Assembly: GCF_002950945.1 (NCBI RefSeq)
Contig: NZ_CP012673.1
Location: forward strand, 8,322,501 to 8,386,500
Direction: 5' to 3'
Length of the DNA stretch: 64,000 nt
Origin: Sorangium cellulosum
GTDB lineage: Bacteria > Myxococcota_A > Polyangia > Polyangiales > Polyangiaceae
Part shown: positions 1 through 8,769 of the stretch, piece after piece
Position numbering within the stretch: the stretch's first letter is position 1
Layout: each line of letters opens with the position of its first letter
Made by a program: the position numbers and the translations under genes
The notes under the pieces: model-generated
What the model saw: the letters and a program-made list of their open reading frames with translations, nothing else
The model's database searches: none
Told to the model about the DNA's origin: nothing

Positions 1-9
1 CCGGCGCCG

Positions 10-888
10 GTGCACGCCGGCGCCGCGGCTGGCGAGGCGCAGCCCGGCCCCGCGCCGCCGCCGGCCGCGGCCGTCGGCCCGCTCGTCGCCGCGGCGACGA
101 GCGCGCACGCCGCGGCGACGAGCGCGCACGCCGAGGCGACGAGCGCGCACGCCGAGGCGACGAGCGCGCACGCCGAGGCGACGCCGTGGCCGCCAGCGCG
201 CCCACCGGCCATCGAGACCGACTGGTGCATCCCGGGCGTCGACGCGCTCGACGAGGAGACCTGTTATGTGCTGCCGGACGCGCCGACCCGCACACTGCTG
301 ATCTACCTGCACGGGATTGTCCCGCCGGCGAAGGAGAGCCAGCAGAAGACCAACTTCGAGACGGTCGTTGCGCGCGCTTCCCGGCGCGCGGGCGTCGCCG
401 CGCTGATGCCGCGCGGCAAGGTGGGCCTCGCGCCGCGGGGGTTCGCGCGCTGGTGGGGCTGGCCGACGGGCGGGCCCGCGTACCGCGAGCACGCCGCCGG
501 GTTCGTCGCGGCGTTCGCGGAGAAGCGGCGCAAGCTCGAGCAGCTCGCCGGCGTCTCGTTCTCGCGGGTGTACGTCGCCGGCTCCTCGTCGGGCGCGTTC
601 TTCGCCGCGGCGCTCGCGCTGGGCGGCGACATCGAGGCGGACGGGTTCGGCGCGATGTCCGGCGGCGGAGGCCGCGCGACGCCCGAGCTCCCGACGCTCG
701 CCCCCCGGCCGTTCTACATCGGCTTCGGCACCCACGACGCCGTGGGCGGCTCGGCCCGCGCCCTCGCCGACGTCCTGCGCGGCGCAGGGTGGCCCGTGCG
801 CGTCGCCGAGCACCCTGTGGGCCACGGCGCCAAGGAGATCTACCTCGACGAGGCGTTCGCCTTCTGGCGCGAGCACGAGGCGCGATAG
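10..888 (+). CDS. alpha/beta hydrolase, possibly 5'-truncated by the window edge
   Basis: This is a serine hydrolase of the alpha/beta fold. The core begins at about residue 90 with a beta-strand and HG loop (LLIYLHGI). The nucleophile elbow GSSSG lies at residues 191-195 (Ser193), followed by an acid in GTHDAVG and a histidine in VGHGAKE near the C-terminus, so the triad is complete. The first 70 residues are low complexity (Ala/Pro, then a heptapeptide repeat ATSAHAE). The frame is open to base 1 and the first start seen is a GTG at 10, so the true start and any signal peptide may lie outside the window. The fold resembles PHB depolymerase/phospholipase-carboxylesterase types, but the substrate cannot be read from sequence. 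Family is confident, N-terminus uncertain. Confidence 0.8.
   Translation: MHAGAAAGEAQPGPAPPPAAAVGPLVAAATSAHAAATSAHAEATSAHAEATSAHAEATPWPPARPPAIETDWCIPGVDALDEETCYVLPDAPTRTLLIYLHGIVPPAKESQQKTNFETVVARASRRAGVAALMPRGKVGLAPRGFARWWGWPTGGPAYREHAAGFVAAFAEKRRKLEQLAGVSFSRVYVAGSSSGAFFAAALALGGDIEADGFGAMSGGGGRATPELPTLAPRPFYIGFGTHDAVGGSARALADVLRGAGWPVRVAEHPVGHGAKEIYLDEAFAFWREHEAR
94..177. repeat. four 21-bp tandem repeats inside the hydrolase N-terminus
   Basis: Four nearly identical 21-bp units starting gcgacgagcgcgcacgcc are joined head to tail; the first unit differs from the others in the last triplet. The period keeps the frame and encodes ATSAHAE/ATSAHAA heptads, probably an unstructured linker. Copy number is likely variable between strains (inference). 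Confidence 0.9.
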
Positions 889-1090
889 GGGCACCGCCGG
901 AGCGCGGGCGGGGGCTCCGCACCTCGGCTCGCCGCGAGCCCACGTGCACCGGAGAGCCGGGCGCGGACGCCTCATTGCGAGGGGTCCACGCGCGATACGC
1001 CCATTGTAGATTCTGACAACGGCGAGCCGGATCACGACGTTTGCGACGGTTGAGGCGCGGCACGGCTTCTGCCAGCGTGCCGGCCACCCC

Positions 1091-2896
1091 ATGCATCGAC
1101 GACATCTTCTCTACAGTCTTGTCCTGAGCGCGATCACCGCCGGCTGCAGCTCGTCCGAACCATCACAGCCTTCGGGCACCGGCAGCACCGGCAGCGGCGG
1201 CGCCGGTGGCGCTGGCAGCACCGTCAGCGCTGGAGGCGCCGGCGGCACGGGAGGCGCCGGTGATGCTGGCGGCGCTGGCGGCGCTGGCGGCTCCGGCGGC
1301 GCTGGCGGTGCTGGCGGCGCTGGCGGCTCCGGCGGTGCTGGCGGCTCCGGCGGCGCTGGCGGCTCCGGCGGCTCCGGCAGCGAGGCGCGCTTCGACCCGC
1401 TCATCGAAGCAATTGAAAGCGAGCGCGACGAGCTGGACGCGCCTGGCGTGGCCGTCGCCGTCATCGAGAACGGCGAGGTCACCTTCGCCCGCGGGTTCGG
1501 CAGCAAGGACCCGGCAGGGGACGCGCCCGTCCTGCCCACCACGCTGTTTCGCATCGGCTCGGTGAACAAGATGCTGACCGCGACAGCCCTGCTCAAGCAG
1601 GTGTCCGAGGGTCATGTCGATCTCGACGCTCCCGTCACCGAGTACGTGCCCGGATTCCACTTCTCGGCCGACGCAGCGTGGGCGCCGAGCATCCAGGTCC
1701 GTCACCTCCTGACGCACACCTCGGGGATGTACGATCACCTCGCCATCGACACCCCCGCCTCGGAGCAGCAAGACGCCTCCCTGGAGGAGTTCATGACAGG
1801 CCCGTTCGCCGAGACCGGCTACCTGATGGCGCCAGCGGGCGCGTTCTACAACTACTCCAACCCCAACTTCTACCTGGCGGGGCTCATCGCCGAGGAGACG
1901 GCGGGGAAACCTTACCGGCAGCTCATGAAGGAGGACGTCTTCGACCCGCTCGGAATGGACCGCACCTTCTTCCTCGCGAGCGAGGTCCTCGCCGACGGCG
2001 ACTATGCCCTCGGCGTGACGACGTACCCCGACGTGCCGAGCCCGGTGCATCCCGACACGTACGAGAACGCGTGGGCGCGGCCCGCTGGATACGCCAGCTC
2101 CTCGGTGCTCGACCTGGCCAGGTTCGTGGCGTTCCTGGACGCCGGGAACGAGGCCGTCCTGCCGGAGGCCCTGTCCGACGAGATGCAGTCGCCCCACGTC
2201 GACACGCAGGAGCTCCTCGACCTGGTGCACTACGGCTACGGCCTCGAGATCCTGAAGGGCGCATTCCTCGGGAGCACCGATACGTTCTACGAGATGAAGA
2301 TCGTCACGCACAGCGGCGGCATTCCGGGGTTCACGGCCCAGGTCACTTACGTGCCGAGCCTCCGCTTCGGCTTCATCTCGCTCGCCAGCACCGACGGCGC
2401 CCCTTTCACGAAGAGCCTGCTGACGGCGGTCACCACCTTGCCGGTCTTGCCGCCGCCGTCGCCCGCGCCGGACCTGACGGTCGACCCGTCGACGTTCAGC
2501 GCGTTCGAGGGCGTCTATCAGGACGACTTCATCGTGGGCCCCATCCACGTCACCCAGGTCGGCGACGACCTCGAGGTGAACCTGCCAGCCGTCGAGGAGG
2601 CCGGCATCGACTACGATCCCGTGCTCATCCCGGTGGCCGGGAACAACTTCTACTTCACGATCCAGGGCATCACCTTGCCCCTGACCTTCATCGCCGGCGC
2701 GTCCGGCGAGACGGCCTACCTGCGGACACGCGTGTTCGTCGGCGTCAAGGCGGAGGCGCCCCCGCCGCCCCCGCCGGCCCCCGCGACCGAGCGGCGCTCG
2801 CGCCTGCTCAGGGCGATCCGCATGGCCCGGCCGACCGTATCCGAGCGGCTCTCCCGCCCCTCGGCGCTCGAAGCCGCCGCTCCACGCCACCGCTGA
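1091..2896 (+). CDS. class C beta-lactamase-related serine hydrolase, lipoprotein
   Basis: A 601-residue penicillin-binding-like serine hydrolase. A lipoprotein signal ends in the lipobox TAGC (Cys19), so it is probably anchored to an outer-envelope membrane. A Gly/Ala/Ser-rich linker of about 75 residues (20-97) follows, typical of myxobacterial surface lipoproteins. The catalytic domain carries all three family motifs: SVNK (about 157-160, nucleophile Ser and general-base Lys), YSN (about 254-256) and HSGG (about 406-409). A smaller beta domain and a Pro-rich tail (PPPPPPAPA) ending in a basic stretch follow. Family members include D-aminopeptidases, esterases and true AmpC enzymes; EstB-like or peptidase activity is as likely as lactam hydrolysis. 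The ATG at 1091 has no clear Shine-Dalgarno but gives a proper signal peptide. Confidence 0.88.
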   Translation: MHRRHLLYSLVLSAITAGCSSSEPSQPSGTGSTGSGGAGGAGSTVSAGGAGGTGGAGDAGGAGGAGGSGGAGGAGGAGGSGGAGGSGGAGGSGGSGSEARFDPLIEAIESERDELDAPGVAVAVIENGEVTFARGFGSKDPAGDAPVLPTTLFRIGSVNKMLTATALLKQVSEGHVDLDAPVTEYVPGFHFSADAAWAPSIQVRHLLTHTSGMYDHLAIDTPASEQQDASLEEFMTGPFAETGYLMAPAGAFYNYSNPNFYLAGLIAEETAGKPYRQLMKEDVFDPLGMDRTFFLASEVLADGDYALGVTTYPDVPSPVHPDTYENAWARPAGYASSSVLDLARFVAFLDAGNEAVLPEALSDEMQSPHVDTQELLDLVHYGYGLEILKGAFLGSTDTFYEMKIVTHSGGIPGFTAQVTYVPSLRFGFISLASTDGAPFTKSLLTAVTTLPVLPPPSPAPDLTVDPSTFSAFEGVYQDDFIVGPIHVTQVGDDLEVNLPAVEEAGIDYDPVLIPVAGNNFYFTIQGITLPLTFIAGASGETAYLRTRVFVGVKAEAPPPPPPAPATERRSRLLRAIRMARPTVSERLSRPSALEAAAPRHR

Positions 2897-2945
2897 CGGG
2901 AGCCGTGGCGCGCGGCGCGGCGCAGGGCCGCGCTCGCGCGCCGAC

Positions 2946-4256
2946 CTACCGCGTCTTCCCCGAGGACAAACCGAGCTTTTCGAGCGAGCGCGGCGTGCCG
3001 AACCCGGGCCCGCCGAGCGCGGACTCGAGCTTCTGGTACGCGCCGTCCTGCCCGGCGGAGTGCGCCGCGTCGCGGAGGACATCATTGCGGTAGAGCGTCA
3101 CCGAAAGCCCCGCCAGGACCGAGAGCGCGAGCATCCAGCGCTGCGCTCGCCCCGCGCCGCGCGCGTGAGGTTCTGCGCCGGCCAGCTCGTGCCGCGCCGG
3201 GACCGCCGCGAGCGGCGCCGGGTGGACCAGGGCGGCCGCGCCCGCCGCCTGCGGATCGAGCGCCGCACTCCGCGAGAGGGGCGCGGAATCGTTCATCGCC
3301 GAGAGCGGGGCGCCGGACGACAGGTGGCTTGCGACCGGCGTCGGAGGATCGTCCTCCAGGGGCTGCGCCGCAGGGACGGCCGCCGCCACCGGACGGCTCG
3401 CGCTCGCCGGGCTCTGGGACCGCGACGACTCCGGCTCGAGCCCGGCCACCACCCCGAGCGTCTGCCAATCGACCATCCCCTGCCGCCAGATCTTGGTCGA
3501 CTCGTCGATGACGTTGAGGCGAAACAGATCGTCGAGCTGGTCCAGCGTGAGCACCTTCACGTCATCAGGTGCGATCGCGACATGCCAGAGGCCCTCGCGC
3601 CCGTCGTTCGCCGGAGCAGGCTGCACATCACGCCTGGTCGAGGCGGGCTGCACATCACGTCTGATCGAGGCGGGCTGCACATCACGTCTGATCGAGGCGG
3701 GCTGCACATCACGCCTGGCCGAGGCGGGCTGCGCATCATGTCTGGCCGGAGCGGGCCGCGCTGCGACCCGCGCCGACTCCGGCGGGGCCGGCTCGAGCAG
3801 GGCCATATCGCCGACCGGCTGCCATTCGGTCATGCCAGGCCGCCAGATCTTGGTCGACTTGTCGATGACGTTGAGACGACGCAGATCCGAGATCTTCTCT
3901 GCCGGGAGCACCTTGATGTCGTCCGGCGTGACCGCGACATGCCAGAGGCTCTTGCTCTCGTCGGCCGCCGCGGGGGCCGGCGCAGCGCGCGTGGGAGCGG
4001 GCGGCGCACTGCGCGGGGGCGGAGGCGGCGGCGCAGTGCGCGGCGCCGGAGCGGGCGGCGCGCCGCGCCGGGTCGGAGGCGGCGGCGCAGTGCGCGGCGC
4101 CGGAGCAGGCGGCGCTGCGCGCCCCGCCGGAGGCGGCGGCGCAGTGCGCGGGGGCGGAGGGGGCGGCGCGGCGCGCGGGGCCGGAGCAGGCGGTGCTGCG
4201 CGCCTGGTCGGAGGCGGCGGTGCAGCGCGCGGGGCCGTGGCGGACGGCGATTTCAT
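2946..4256 (-). CDS. twin GYF_2 (DUF4339)-like protein with Pro/Ala repeats and one membrane segment
   Basis: About 436 residues. The N-terminus (residues 5-95) is a Pro/Ala/Arg repeat of the form APPPPTRRAAPPAPAPR. Two copies of a roughly 50-residue domain follow, each starting LWHVA and ending with IWRxGMxxWQ, the signature of GYF_2/DUF4339 domains. They are separated by a 9-residue repeat (RRDVQPASI). A single hydrophobic segment (WMLALSVLAGLSVTLY) lies near the C-terminus, which suggests a tail-anchored or bitopic protein. The start at 4256 is chosen because GGGAGG lies 8 bases upstream; the frame stays open further upstream, but that part overlaps the divergent gene. GYF-type domains bind proline-rich peptides, so the protein might bind its own or a partner's Pro-rich tract (inference). 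Function unknown. Confidence 0.75.
   Translation of the reverse strand: MKSPSATAPRAAPPPPTRRAAPPAPAPRAAPPPPPPRTAPPPPAGRAAPPAPAPRTAPPPPTRRGAPPAPAPRTAPPPPPPRSAPPAPTRAAPAPAAADESKSLWHVAVTPDDIKVLPAEKISDLRRLNVIDKSTKIWRPGMTEWQPVGDMALLEPAPPESARVAARPAPARHDAQPASARRDVQPASIRRDVQPASIRRDVQPASTRRDVQPAPANDGREGLWHVAIAPDDVKVLTLDQLDDLFRLNVIDESTKIWRQGMVDWQTLGVVAGLEPESSRSQSPASASRPVAAAVPAAQPLEDDPPTPVASHLSSGAPLSAMNDSAPLSRSAALDPQAAGAAALVHPAPLAAVPARHELAGAEPHARGAGRAQRWMLALSVLAGLSVTLYRNDVLRDAAHSAGQDGAYQKLESALGGPGFGTPRSLEKLGLSSGKTR
3619..3753. repeat. five 27-bp tandem repeats between the two GYF_2-like domains
   Basis: Five 27-bp units beginning ggctgcacatcacg (the last two diverged) run head to tail. Read on the minus strand they encode the nonapeptide repeat around RRDVQPA. 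The period is a multiple of three, so copy-number changes keep the frame. Confidence 0.9.
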
Positions 4257-4450
4257 ACAAACGTCCTCCCTTCGATTCCGAGGATGCCACGACACCGTCG
4301 CACCTGTACACACCAACATGGCGCGCCGCGTGCTTTCGAGGCGGTGCGGATTTTTCCAGGTTTCTGCCGCCGCGCCGTGGTGCTGGCGAGATGCTCGCAG
4401 GGCCGGTACGCTCGCGCGCGACGGGGCGAACCATGGAGGCATTCGTGAGC

Positions 4451-5230
4451 ATGGGAGATGAGGCGATCACGTCCGGCAAGGCCGCTCGGCCCTCCGGTTT
4501 CTGGCGCTGGTCCCGGGTGCTTCCTGCGCTCCTCCTCGTCGCGAGCGCGACGTTCATCGCCGCGTATTACGTGCCGCTCCGCCGCGCCCACATGCTCCTG
4601 ATCGCGGAGCAGCAGAGCGCCAATCAAAAGGGCAAGGAGCTCGAGCAGACGCTGAGCCAGGTGCGCGGGGAGCTCGACGCGAAGACGGCGCAGCTCGAGA
4701 AGCTCGAGGCGGAGCGGCGGCAGATCGAGGACGCGCGAAGGTCGGGGCTCGACCGGATCGAGCAGATCAAGACCGAGCTTTCAGGGAAGCTCGACAAGCA
4801 GATCAAGAAGGGAGTCGCCGCGCTCGCCGTCGCGGACGGACACGTCGTGGTCGCGCTGCCGGAGAGCGCGGTGTTCGCTCCCTCCAGGCTCGACGTGAGC
4901 CCGCAGGGGCAGGTGCTCTTGTGCCATGTCGCGAGCGCCCTCTCGGCCGGCAACGAGGCGCCGATCCGCGTCGGCGCCGTCAGCGGTCCGCCGGACCAGA
5001 CGCCGCCCGCCCTGTTGCACGATCATCCGACGCCCTGGTCGCTCTCCGCAGCGCGGGCCGCGAGCGTCGCGCAGGTCCTCGAGGGAAAGTGCGCGGTGCC
5101 GGGCGCGCGGCTCTCCGCGGTCGGGCACGCCGGGCACGACCCCGCGGGCGCCGCGCTCGCGGAGAGCACGCCCGCGGGGCGGGTCGAGCTCGCCGTCGCG
5201 CTGCCGGGCACATCGGCCGGAGCGAGGTGA
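4451..5230 (+). CDS. membrane-anchored coiled-coil protein with OmpA/MotB-like C-terminal domain
   Basis: About 259 residues. Order: a short cytoplasmic N-terminus, one membrane helix (about 19-41, LPALLLVASATFIAAYYV), a long coiled coil (about 50-115, rich in Glu/Lys/Gln heptads such as KELEQTLSQVRGELDAK) and a C-terminal domain with the spacing of OmpA/MotB peptidoglycan-binding domains (SLSAARAASVAQVLE, then LSAVGHAGHDP). It probably tethers the inner membrane to the cell wall. ATG 4451 follows GGAGG (4436-4440) by 10 bases; ATG 4433 and GTG 4445 in the same frame are alternatives. It is divergent from the twin-GYF_2 gene across 194 bases, so the two may share control. The OmpA-like assignment is moderate because the match is judged by eye. 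Confidence 0.75.
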   Translation: MGDEAITSGKAARPSGFWRWSRVLPALLLVASATFIAAYYVPLRRAHMLLIAEQQSANQKGKELEQTLSQVRGELDAKTAQLEKLEAERRQIEDARRSGLDRIEQIKTELSGKLDKQIKKGVAALAVADGHVVVALPESAVFAPSRLDVSPQGQVLLCHVASALSAGNEAPIRVGAVSGPPDQTPPALLHDHPTPWSLSAARAASVAQVLEGKCAVPGARLSAVGHAGHDPAGAALAESTPAGRVELAVALPGTSAGAR

Positions 5231-5306
5231 GCCCGCGGCCGCGCGGCGCGACGCCCGCGCGGGACGGCAACGCGAGGCCGGCGAAAGAGCCGCCCCCGTG
5301 ACGACG

Positions 5307-5331
5307 CATTGGCCTTTGTCCAATGTATTGG
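5307..5331. promoter_or_regulatory. overlapping CATTGG/CCAATG inverted repeats upstream of the FMN reductase gene
   Basis: CATTGG (5307-5312) is mirrored by CCAATG (5320-5325) across a 7-base loop, and CCAAT pairs again with ATTGG (5327-5331). Three half-sites thus give two overlapping palindromes, about 170 bases before the flavin reductase start. It could be an operator or an RNA hairpin; no T-run follows. The binding protein is unknown. Confidence 0.45.
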
Positions 5332-5499
5332 CGTGACCTCTGACAGGATGGACACCGCGGTTTATCCTGAAAGCAACTGATCCAGGCGAGCATCGGCAGC
5401 GCGGGCGCCACGCGGCATCCAGGCTCCATCCGGGGCCGCGGGGCCGGTCGCCTGAGCTGCCAGAGCAGGGCGCCGCGATCGTTGCTGGAGGACGGCACC

Positions 5500-6069
5500 A
5501 TGAAGATAGCGATAGTGCTCGGGAGCGTGAGGGCCGGAAGGCAGTCGCACAAGGTAGCCTATTACCTGGAGAAGAAGCTCCGGGAGAGGGGCGTCGCGGC
5601 GGACCTGATCGATCTGGCGGAGGACCCCTTGCCGGTGCTCGACGAGCGCGCCGGCCGTCACCCGCAGGTCCAGGCGAAGGTCGAGAGCCTGAGCGCGCGC
5701 CTCCACGCCGCGGACGCGCTGCTGTTCGTGACGCCGGAGTACCACGGGAGCTTCTCGGGCGCGCTGAAGAACGCGCTGGATTACTTCTGGGAGGAGTTCA
5801 ACAAGAAGCCGATCGGCGTGGTCGCGGCGTCTGCCGGGAAGATGGGGGGAATCAACGCGTCGACGCAGCTGCAGCACGTTGTGCTGAGCCTGGGGGCGTT
5901 CGCGCTGCCCACGAAGCTGCTCGTCCCGGAGGTTCAGGGGGTGTTCGACGACGCGCTCCAGATCAAGAGCGAGGGCGTCGCGAAGCTGGCCACCAGGTTC
6001 CTCGACGAGTTCCTCTGGTTCGCGGGCGCCATCGTCCAGGCGAAGCGCGCCGCGCAGGCGGCGGCGTAG
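5500..6069 (+). CDS. NAD(P)H-dependent FMN reductase family protein
   Basis: A 189-residue flavodoxin-like oxidoreductase that would reduce FMN, quinones, chromate or similar acceptors with NAD(P)H in the cytoplasm. The phosphate-binding loop LGSVRAGRQS (about 6-15) binds the FMN phosphate, and TPEYHGSFSGALKNALDY (about 74-91) is the family's hallmark around the isoalloxazine ring. Length is normal for the family (180-200). The ATG at 5500 is preferred over the TTG at 5482 because GGAGG (5487-5491) lies 8 bases upstream. It is convergent with the M14 peptidase gene (13-base gap) and stands alone. Substrate is not predictable from sequence. Confidence 0.9.
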   Translation: MKIAIVLGSVRAGRQSHKVAYYLEKKLRERGVAADLIDLAEDPLPVLDERAGRHPQVQAKVESLSARLHAADALLFVTPEYHGSFSGALKNALDYFWEEFNKKPIGVVAASAGKMGGINASTQLQHVVLSLGAFALPTKLLVPEVQGVFDDALQIKSEGVAKLATRFLDEFLWFAGAIVQAKRAAQAAA

Positions 6070-6082
6070 CGCGGCGGAGCGC

Positions 6083-7582
6083 TCACCGGAGCCGCCAGGC
6101 CGGGTGCTCGTCCCCGACCGCGGGCGCCGGGACGAGGCCGTTCTCGACCGCGCCGTCGTCGCTCTCGGGCTCGCACAGGTACACCGCGATCGCGCCCAGC
6201 GGCTGATCGGTGTCGACCCGGGACCACCCCTCGGGGGCCCGCCGGGTCTCTTCGCGCCACCGCACCGCCACCTCGCCGACGCGCGACGCCTCGAGGATCG
6301 CGCGGCCGCCCTCGGCGCCGAGCGACGTCACCCGCGCGACCTCGACGTCGTGCACACCCTCGGCCGGCCCGACGCGGAGCCCGTGCAGGCGCAGGTGCTC
6401 GGCGATGGCCGGCGGCACGAGGTAGGCTCGCGGGCGGTCCACCACCGCCGTCCCGACGAACCGCGCGTGGTGCGGGATCCGCACCGTGACGGGCGCGCCG
6501 TCGAACGTCCGCGGGCTGCGCGTGAGGACGTCGATGGGGGTCCCGGTCGGCTCCAGGCGGTAACGCACGGCGACACGTTCCGGCGGCCGGGCGCTCGCGG
6601 CGACGACCTCGCGAATGGCGTCGGCGCGCGCGGCGGCCCAGGAGAGCGTCTCGATCTGCCACGCCGAGGCGGTCAACACGCGCTCCTCGAAGGGGAGATA
6701 GCTGTAACACTCGAGCAGCAGATCGAGCCTTCCGGTCAATCCGCGGTAGTTCGAGCCGAAGCGCGGGTGGTGGGGATACGTCATCCACCCGAGGCCGACC
6801 GGCGCGGCCGGATCGACCTCGCTGCCCGCGTCGAGCACGCGCTCGTCCTCGACGAAGTTGCCGTACCAGCCGCTCTCGAAGCCGCGCTTCCGGACCGCGG
6901 CGATCACGTCGGGGACCAGCCGGTCGCGCACCATCGCGATCGGCTCGGCGCGGCCGGACTCGACGGTGTGCGGCACGTCGACGGTCATGTGGAACCGGTG
7001 CACCGAGCCGTTCGTCGCGTGGTTGTCGATCGTGAGATCGGGCGCCCAGGGGATGCACACGTGCTGCTGGAGCAGGCGCATCTCGGGCGCGGCCTGGCGG
7101 AGGTAGTCGCGGTTCAGGTTGATGCCCTGGCTCTGGGTGCGGGTGCCGACGACGGGCCCCGGCTGGCCGGCGAGCTTCTTCAGGTCGAGGCGGCGGTTCT
7201 GCGGGTCGAGCGCGTCGTTGCCGTCGGGGTTGAAGAGCGGGACGACGAGCAGCACGAGCGCGTCCAGCCAGCCGGGGTGCCGGCCGTCGAGCAGGTCGCG
7301 GACGAGCGCGAGGCTCGCCTCCTTGCCCTCGACCTCGCCCGGGTGGATGCCGTCGAGCATCAGCACCACGGGGCGCCCGGCGCGGCGGGCCTCGGCCGGC
7401 GTGCGCACGCCGTCCTTCGACAGCACGAGCAGCGGCAGCTCCCGGCCGCCCGGGCTCGCCCCGAAGGTCGTGAGGTGGAGGCGCGGGTCGCCGCGGTCCG
7501 CGAGCGCGCGGACGAACCGCATCACGTCGGCGTGCAGGGAGGTCTCGCGGAACCCGGTGGCTTCAGCGCGGGTGAGCAGCAT
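6083..7582 (-). CDS. M14 family zinc carboxypeptidase
   Basis: A 499-residue metallopeptidase-like protein. The first two zinc ligands lie in the motif HPGEVEGKE (HxxE), followed by a core strand region ending NPDGND, and a third ligand candidate is His in IDNHATNG. These fit peptidase family M14, whose members remove C-terminal residues or cleave cell-wall peptides. No signal peptide is evident, so it is either cytoplasmic or exported by another route. The C-terminal 200 residues (from about 300) are not recognised and may form a beta-rich accessory domain. ATG 7582 is chosen because upstream sequence in this frame is non-coding reading of the neighbouring lipoprotein gene. The peptidase family is confident, the substrate unknown. 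Confidence 0.82.
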   Translation of the reverse strand: MLLTRAEATGFRETSLHADVMRFVRALADRGDPRLHLTTFGASPGGRELPLLVLSKDGVRTPAEARRAGRPVVLMLDGIHPGEVEGKEASLALVRDLLDGRHPGWLDALVLLVVPLFNPDGNDALDPQNRRLDLKKLAGQPGPVVGTRTQSQGINLNRDYLRQAAPEMRLLQQHVCIPWAPDLTIDNHATNGSVHRFHMTVDVPHTVESGRAEPIAMVRDRLVPDVIAAVRKRGFESGWYGNFVEDERVLDAGSEVDPAAPVGLGWMTYPHHPRFGSNYRGLTGRLDLLLECYSYLPFEERVLTASAWQIETLSWAAARADAIREVVAASARPPERVAVRYRLEPTGTPIDVLTRSPRTFDGAPVTVRIPHHARFVGTAVVDRPRAYLVPPAIAEHLRLHGLRVGPAEGVHDVEVARVTSLGAEGGRAILEASRVGEVAVRWREETRRAPEGWSRVDTDQPLGAIAVYLCEPESDDGAVENGLVPAPAVGDEHPAWRLR

Positions 7583-7773
7583 GGAGCACGTTGTACCTCG
7601 GGGGCTGGCCGGCGCGAGAGGGGACCGGCGCGGCGGGCGGCGCGCCGCGACGGGCGGCGGCTCGAGGTGGGCTGTGCGGAGGGGCGGGCGGCGCGCTCGA
7701 GGCGGGCCGTGCGGCGTGCTGGAGGCTGTCTGTGCGGAGGGGCCGGGAGGGCGATTCGCCTCCCGGGAGGGCC

Positions 7774-8706
7774 TCACCTCGGCACTTCGACGGGCGTGAA
7801 GCAGGAGATGTTCGTCTCGATGTGGAAGTTCGAGCCGTCGGTGTGGCGCTCCGCGTGGAAGATGTCCATCGAGTAGGTGCGGCCCGGGGAGATGCCCAGA
7901 TCGGCGGCCTGGGCGTCGAAGTCGATGACGCCCGTCTCGGGGCCGTGCATGGCGCCGAGGTCGAGCGCGAGCCTGCCGTTGATGAAGATCCACATGTCGT
8001 CGTCGCCGATGAACGTGAACCGCTGGCCCGGCGAGTAGCCGAACTTCAGGTGGATCTCGGTGGTGAAGAGGAAGTTCTGGTTCTTGTGGTTGGGCGGGGT
8101 GATCCCGAACCCCTCCTCGGGCGCCAGCGGGAAGAAGTCCGTGCTGTCGAAGACGAACTGACCCTGCTGGGTCGCAGACTCCTGCAGGACGAGCTCCTTC
8201 TCGAAGGTCATGTTCACCCCGCTCACGTCCCGGTACCACTCGTCGAAGGTCGCCTTGCTCGTGATGACGGGCTGCGTGATCGTCGCATTCCTGCAGTCCA
8301 GCGGAGTCGTCAGCTCCGCGTAGCAGCCTATCGTGTCGAGGAACTGCGGCTTCAGGTCACCGTCGAGCGTCGGCATCACCAGGCCGCGGCGGACGCCGTC
8401 GCCCCTGAAATCCATCTCGAAGTCGGGGTGTGACTCCTTGAAGTCGCGGTAGATGACCTTGAGGGTGCTGGCGCAGCCGCTCCCGCCGCCGGCGCCGCCG
8501 GCGCCGATGTCTCCGGGATCGCCGATGTCCCCGGGATCACCGATGTCCCCGGGGCCGCCGACCTCCCCGCCGGTGCCGCTCGACGGCGGCCCGTTGCCGC
8601 CGCCGGAGGTGGGATTGTTGTTGTTGTCGTCGGGGGCGCCAGAGGAGCACGCCAGAGCGGCGAACACGAACGAAAGGGAGAGAAGGGCTAAGGGCCGAGG
8701 GTTCAT
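7774..8706 (-). CDS. fibro-slime domain lipoprotein
   Basis: A 310-residue exported lipoprotein. The signal ends in ALAC (Cys20) and is followed by an Asn/Ser/Gly-rich linker with a GDIGDP hexapeptide repeat. The rest matches the fibro-slime domain (a PA14-related beta-barrel known from slime-mould and Fibrobacter/myxobacterial surface proteins). Visible signatures are FDEWYRDVSGVN, FFPLAPEEGFG, FTTEIHLKFGYSPGQRFTFIGDDDMWIFINGRLALDLG and a C-terminal Cys-containing strand. The DDDMW(I/V)FING motif is the usual calcium/sugar-binding loop of PA14-type domains. It probably binds carbohydrate at the cell surface (inference). AGGAG about 8 bases before ATG 8706 supports this start. Confidence 0.88.
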   Translation of the reverse strand: MNPRPLALLSLSFVFAALACSSGAPDDNNNNPTSGGGNGPPSSGTGGEVGGPGDIGDPGDIGDPGDIGAGGAGGGSGCASTLKVIYRDFKESHPDFEMDFRGDGVRRGLVMPTLDGDLKPQFLDTIGCYAELTTPLDCRNATITQPVITSKATFDEWYRDVSGVNMTFEKELVLQESATQQGQFVFDSTDFFPLAPEEGFGITPPNHKNQNFLFTTEIHLKFGYSPGQRFTFIGDDDMWIFINGRLALDLGAMHGPETGVIDFDAQAADLGISPGRTYSMDIFHAERHTDGSNFHIETNISCFTPVEVPR

Positions 8707-8738
8707 CGAGCACGCTCCTGAAGGACGGGAAGAGTGGG

Positions 8739-8769
8739 ATAGGCAACCACACACACCCGGGTTTGTCAA
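8739..8769 (-). promoter_or_regulatory. possible promoter of the fibro-slime lipoprotein gene
   Basis: On the minus strand a perfect TTGACA (8769-8764) lies about 60 bases before the ATG at 8706. No convincing -10 is seen at 17 bases (TTGCCT); GCCTAT at 19 bases is the nearest. Only the -35 is strong, so this is tentative. Confidence 0.3.

Noticed and set aside
1091..2896. True AmpC beta-lactamase
   Set aside because: SxxK, YSN and HxG are shared by esterases and peptidases of the family, and the lipoprotein linker and long C-terminus are unlike AmpC.
1163..3085. 640-codon minus-strand frame over the beta-lactamase-like gene
   Set aside because: No recognisable domain, Arg/Glu/Val-rich shadow composition; the plus strand has a signal peptide and all catalytic motifs.
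3060..4448. Plus-strand open frames opposite the twin-GYF_2 gene
   Set aside because: Arg-rich repetitive translation; the minus strand has two matching domain copies and a ribosome site.
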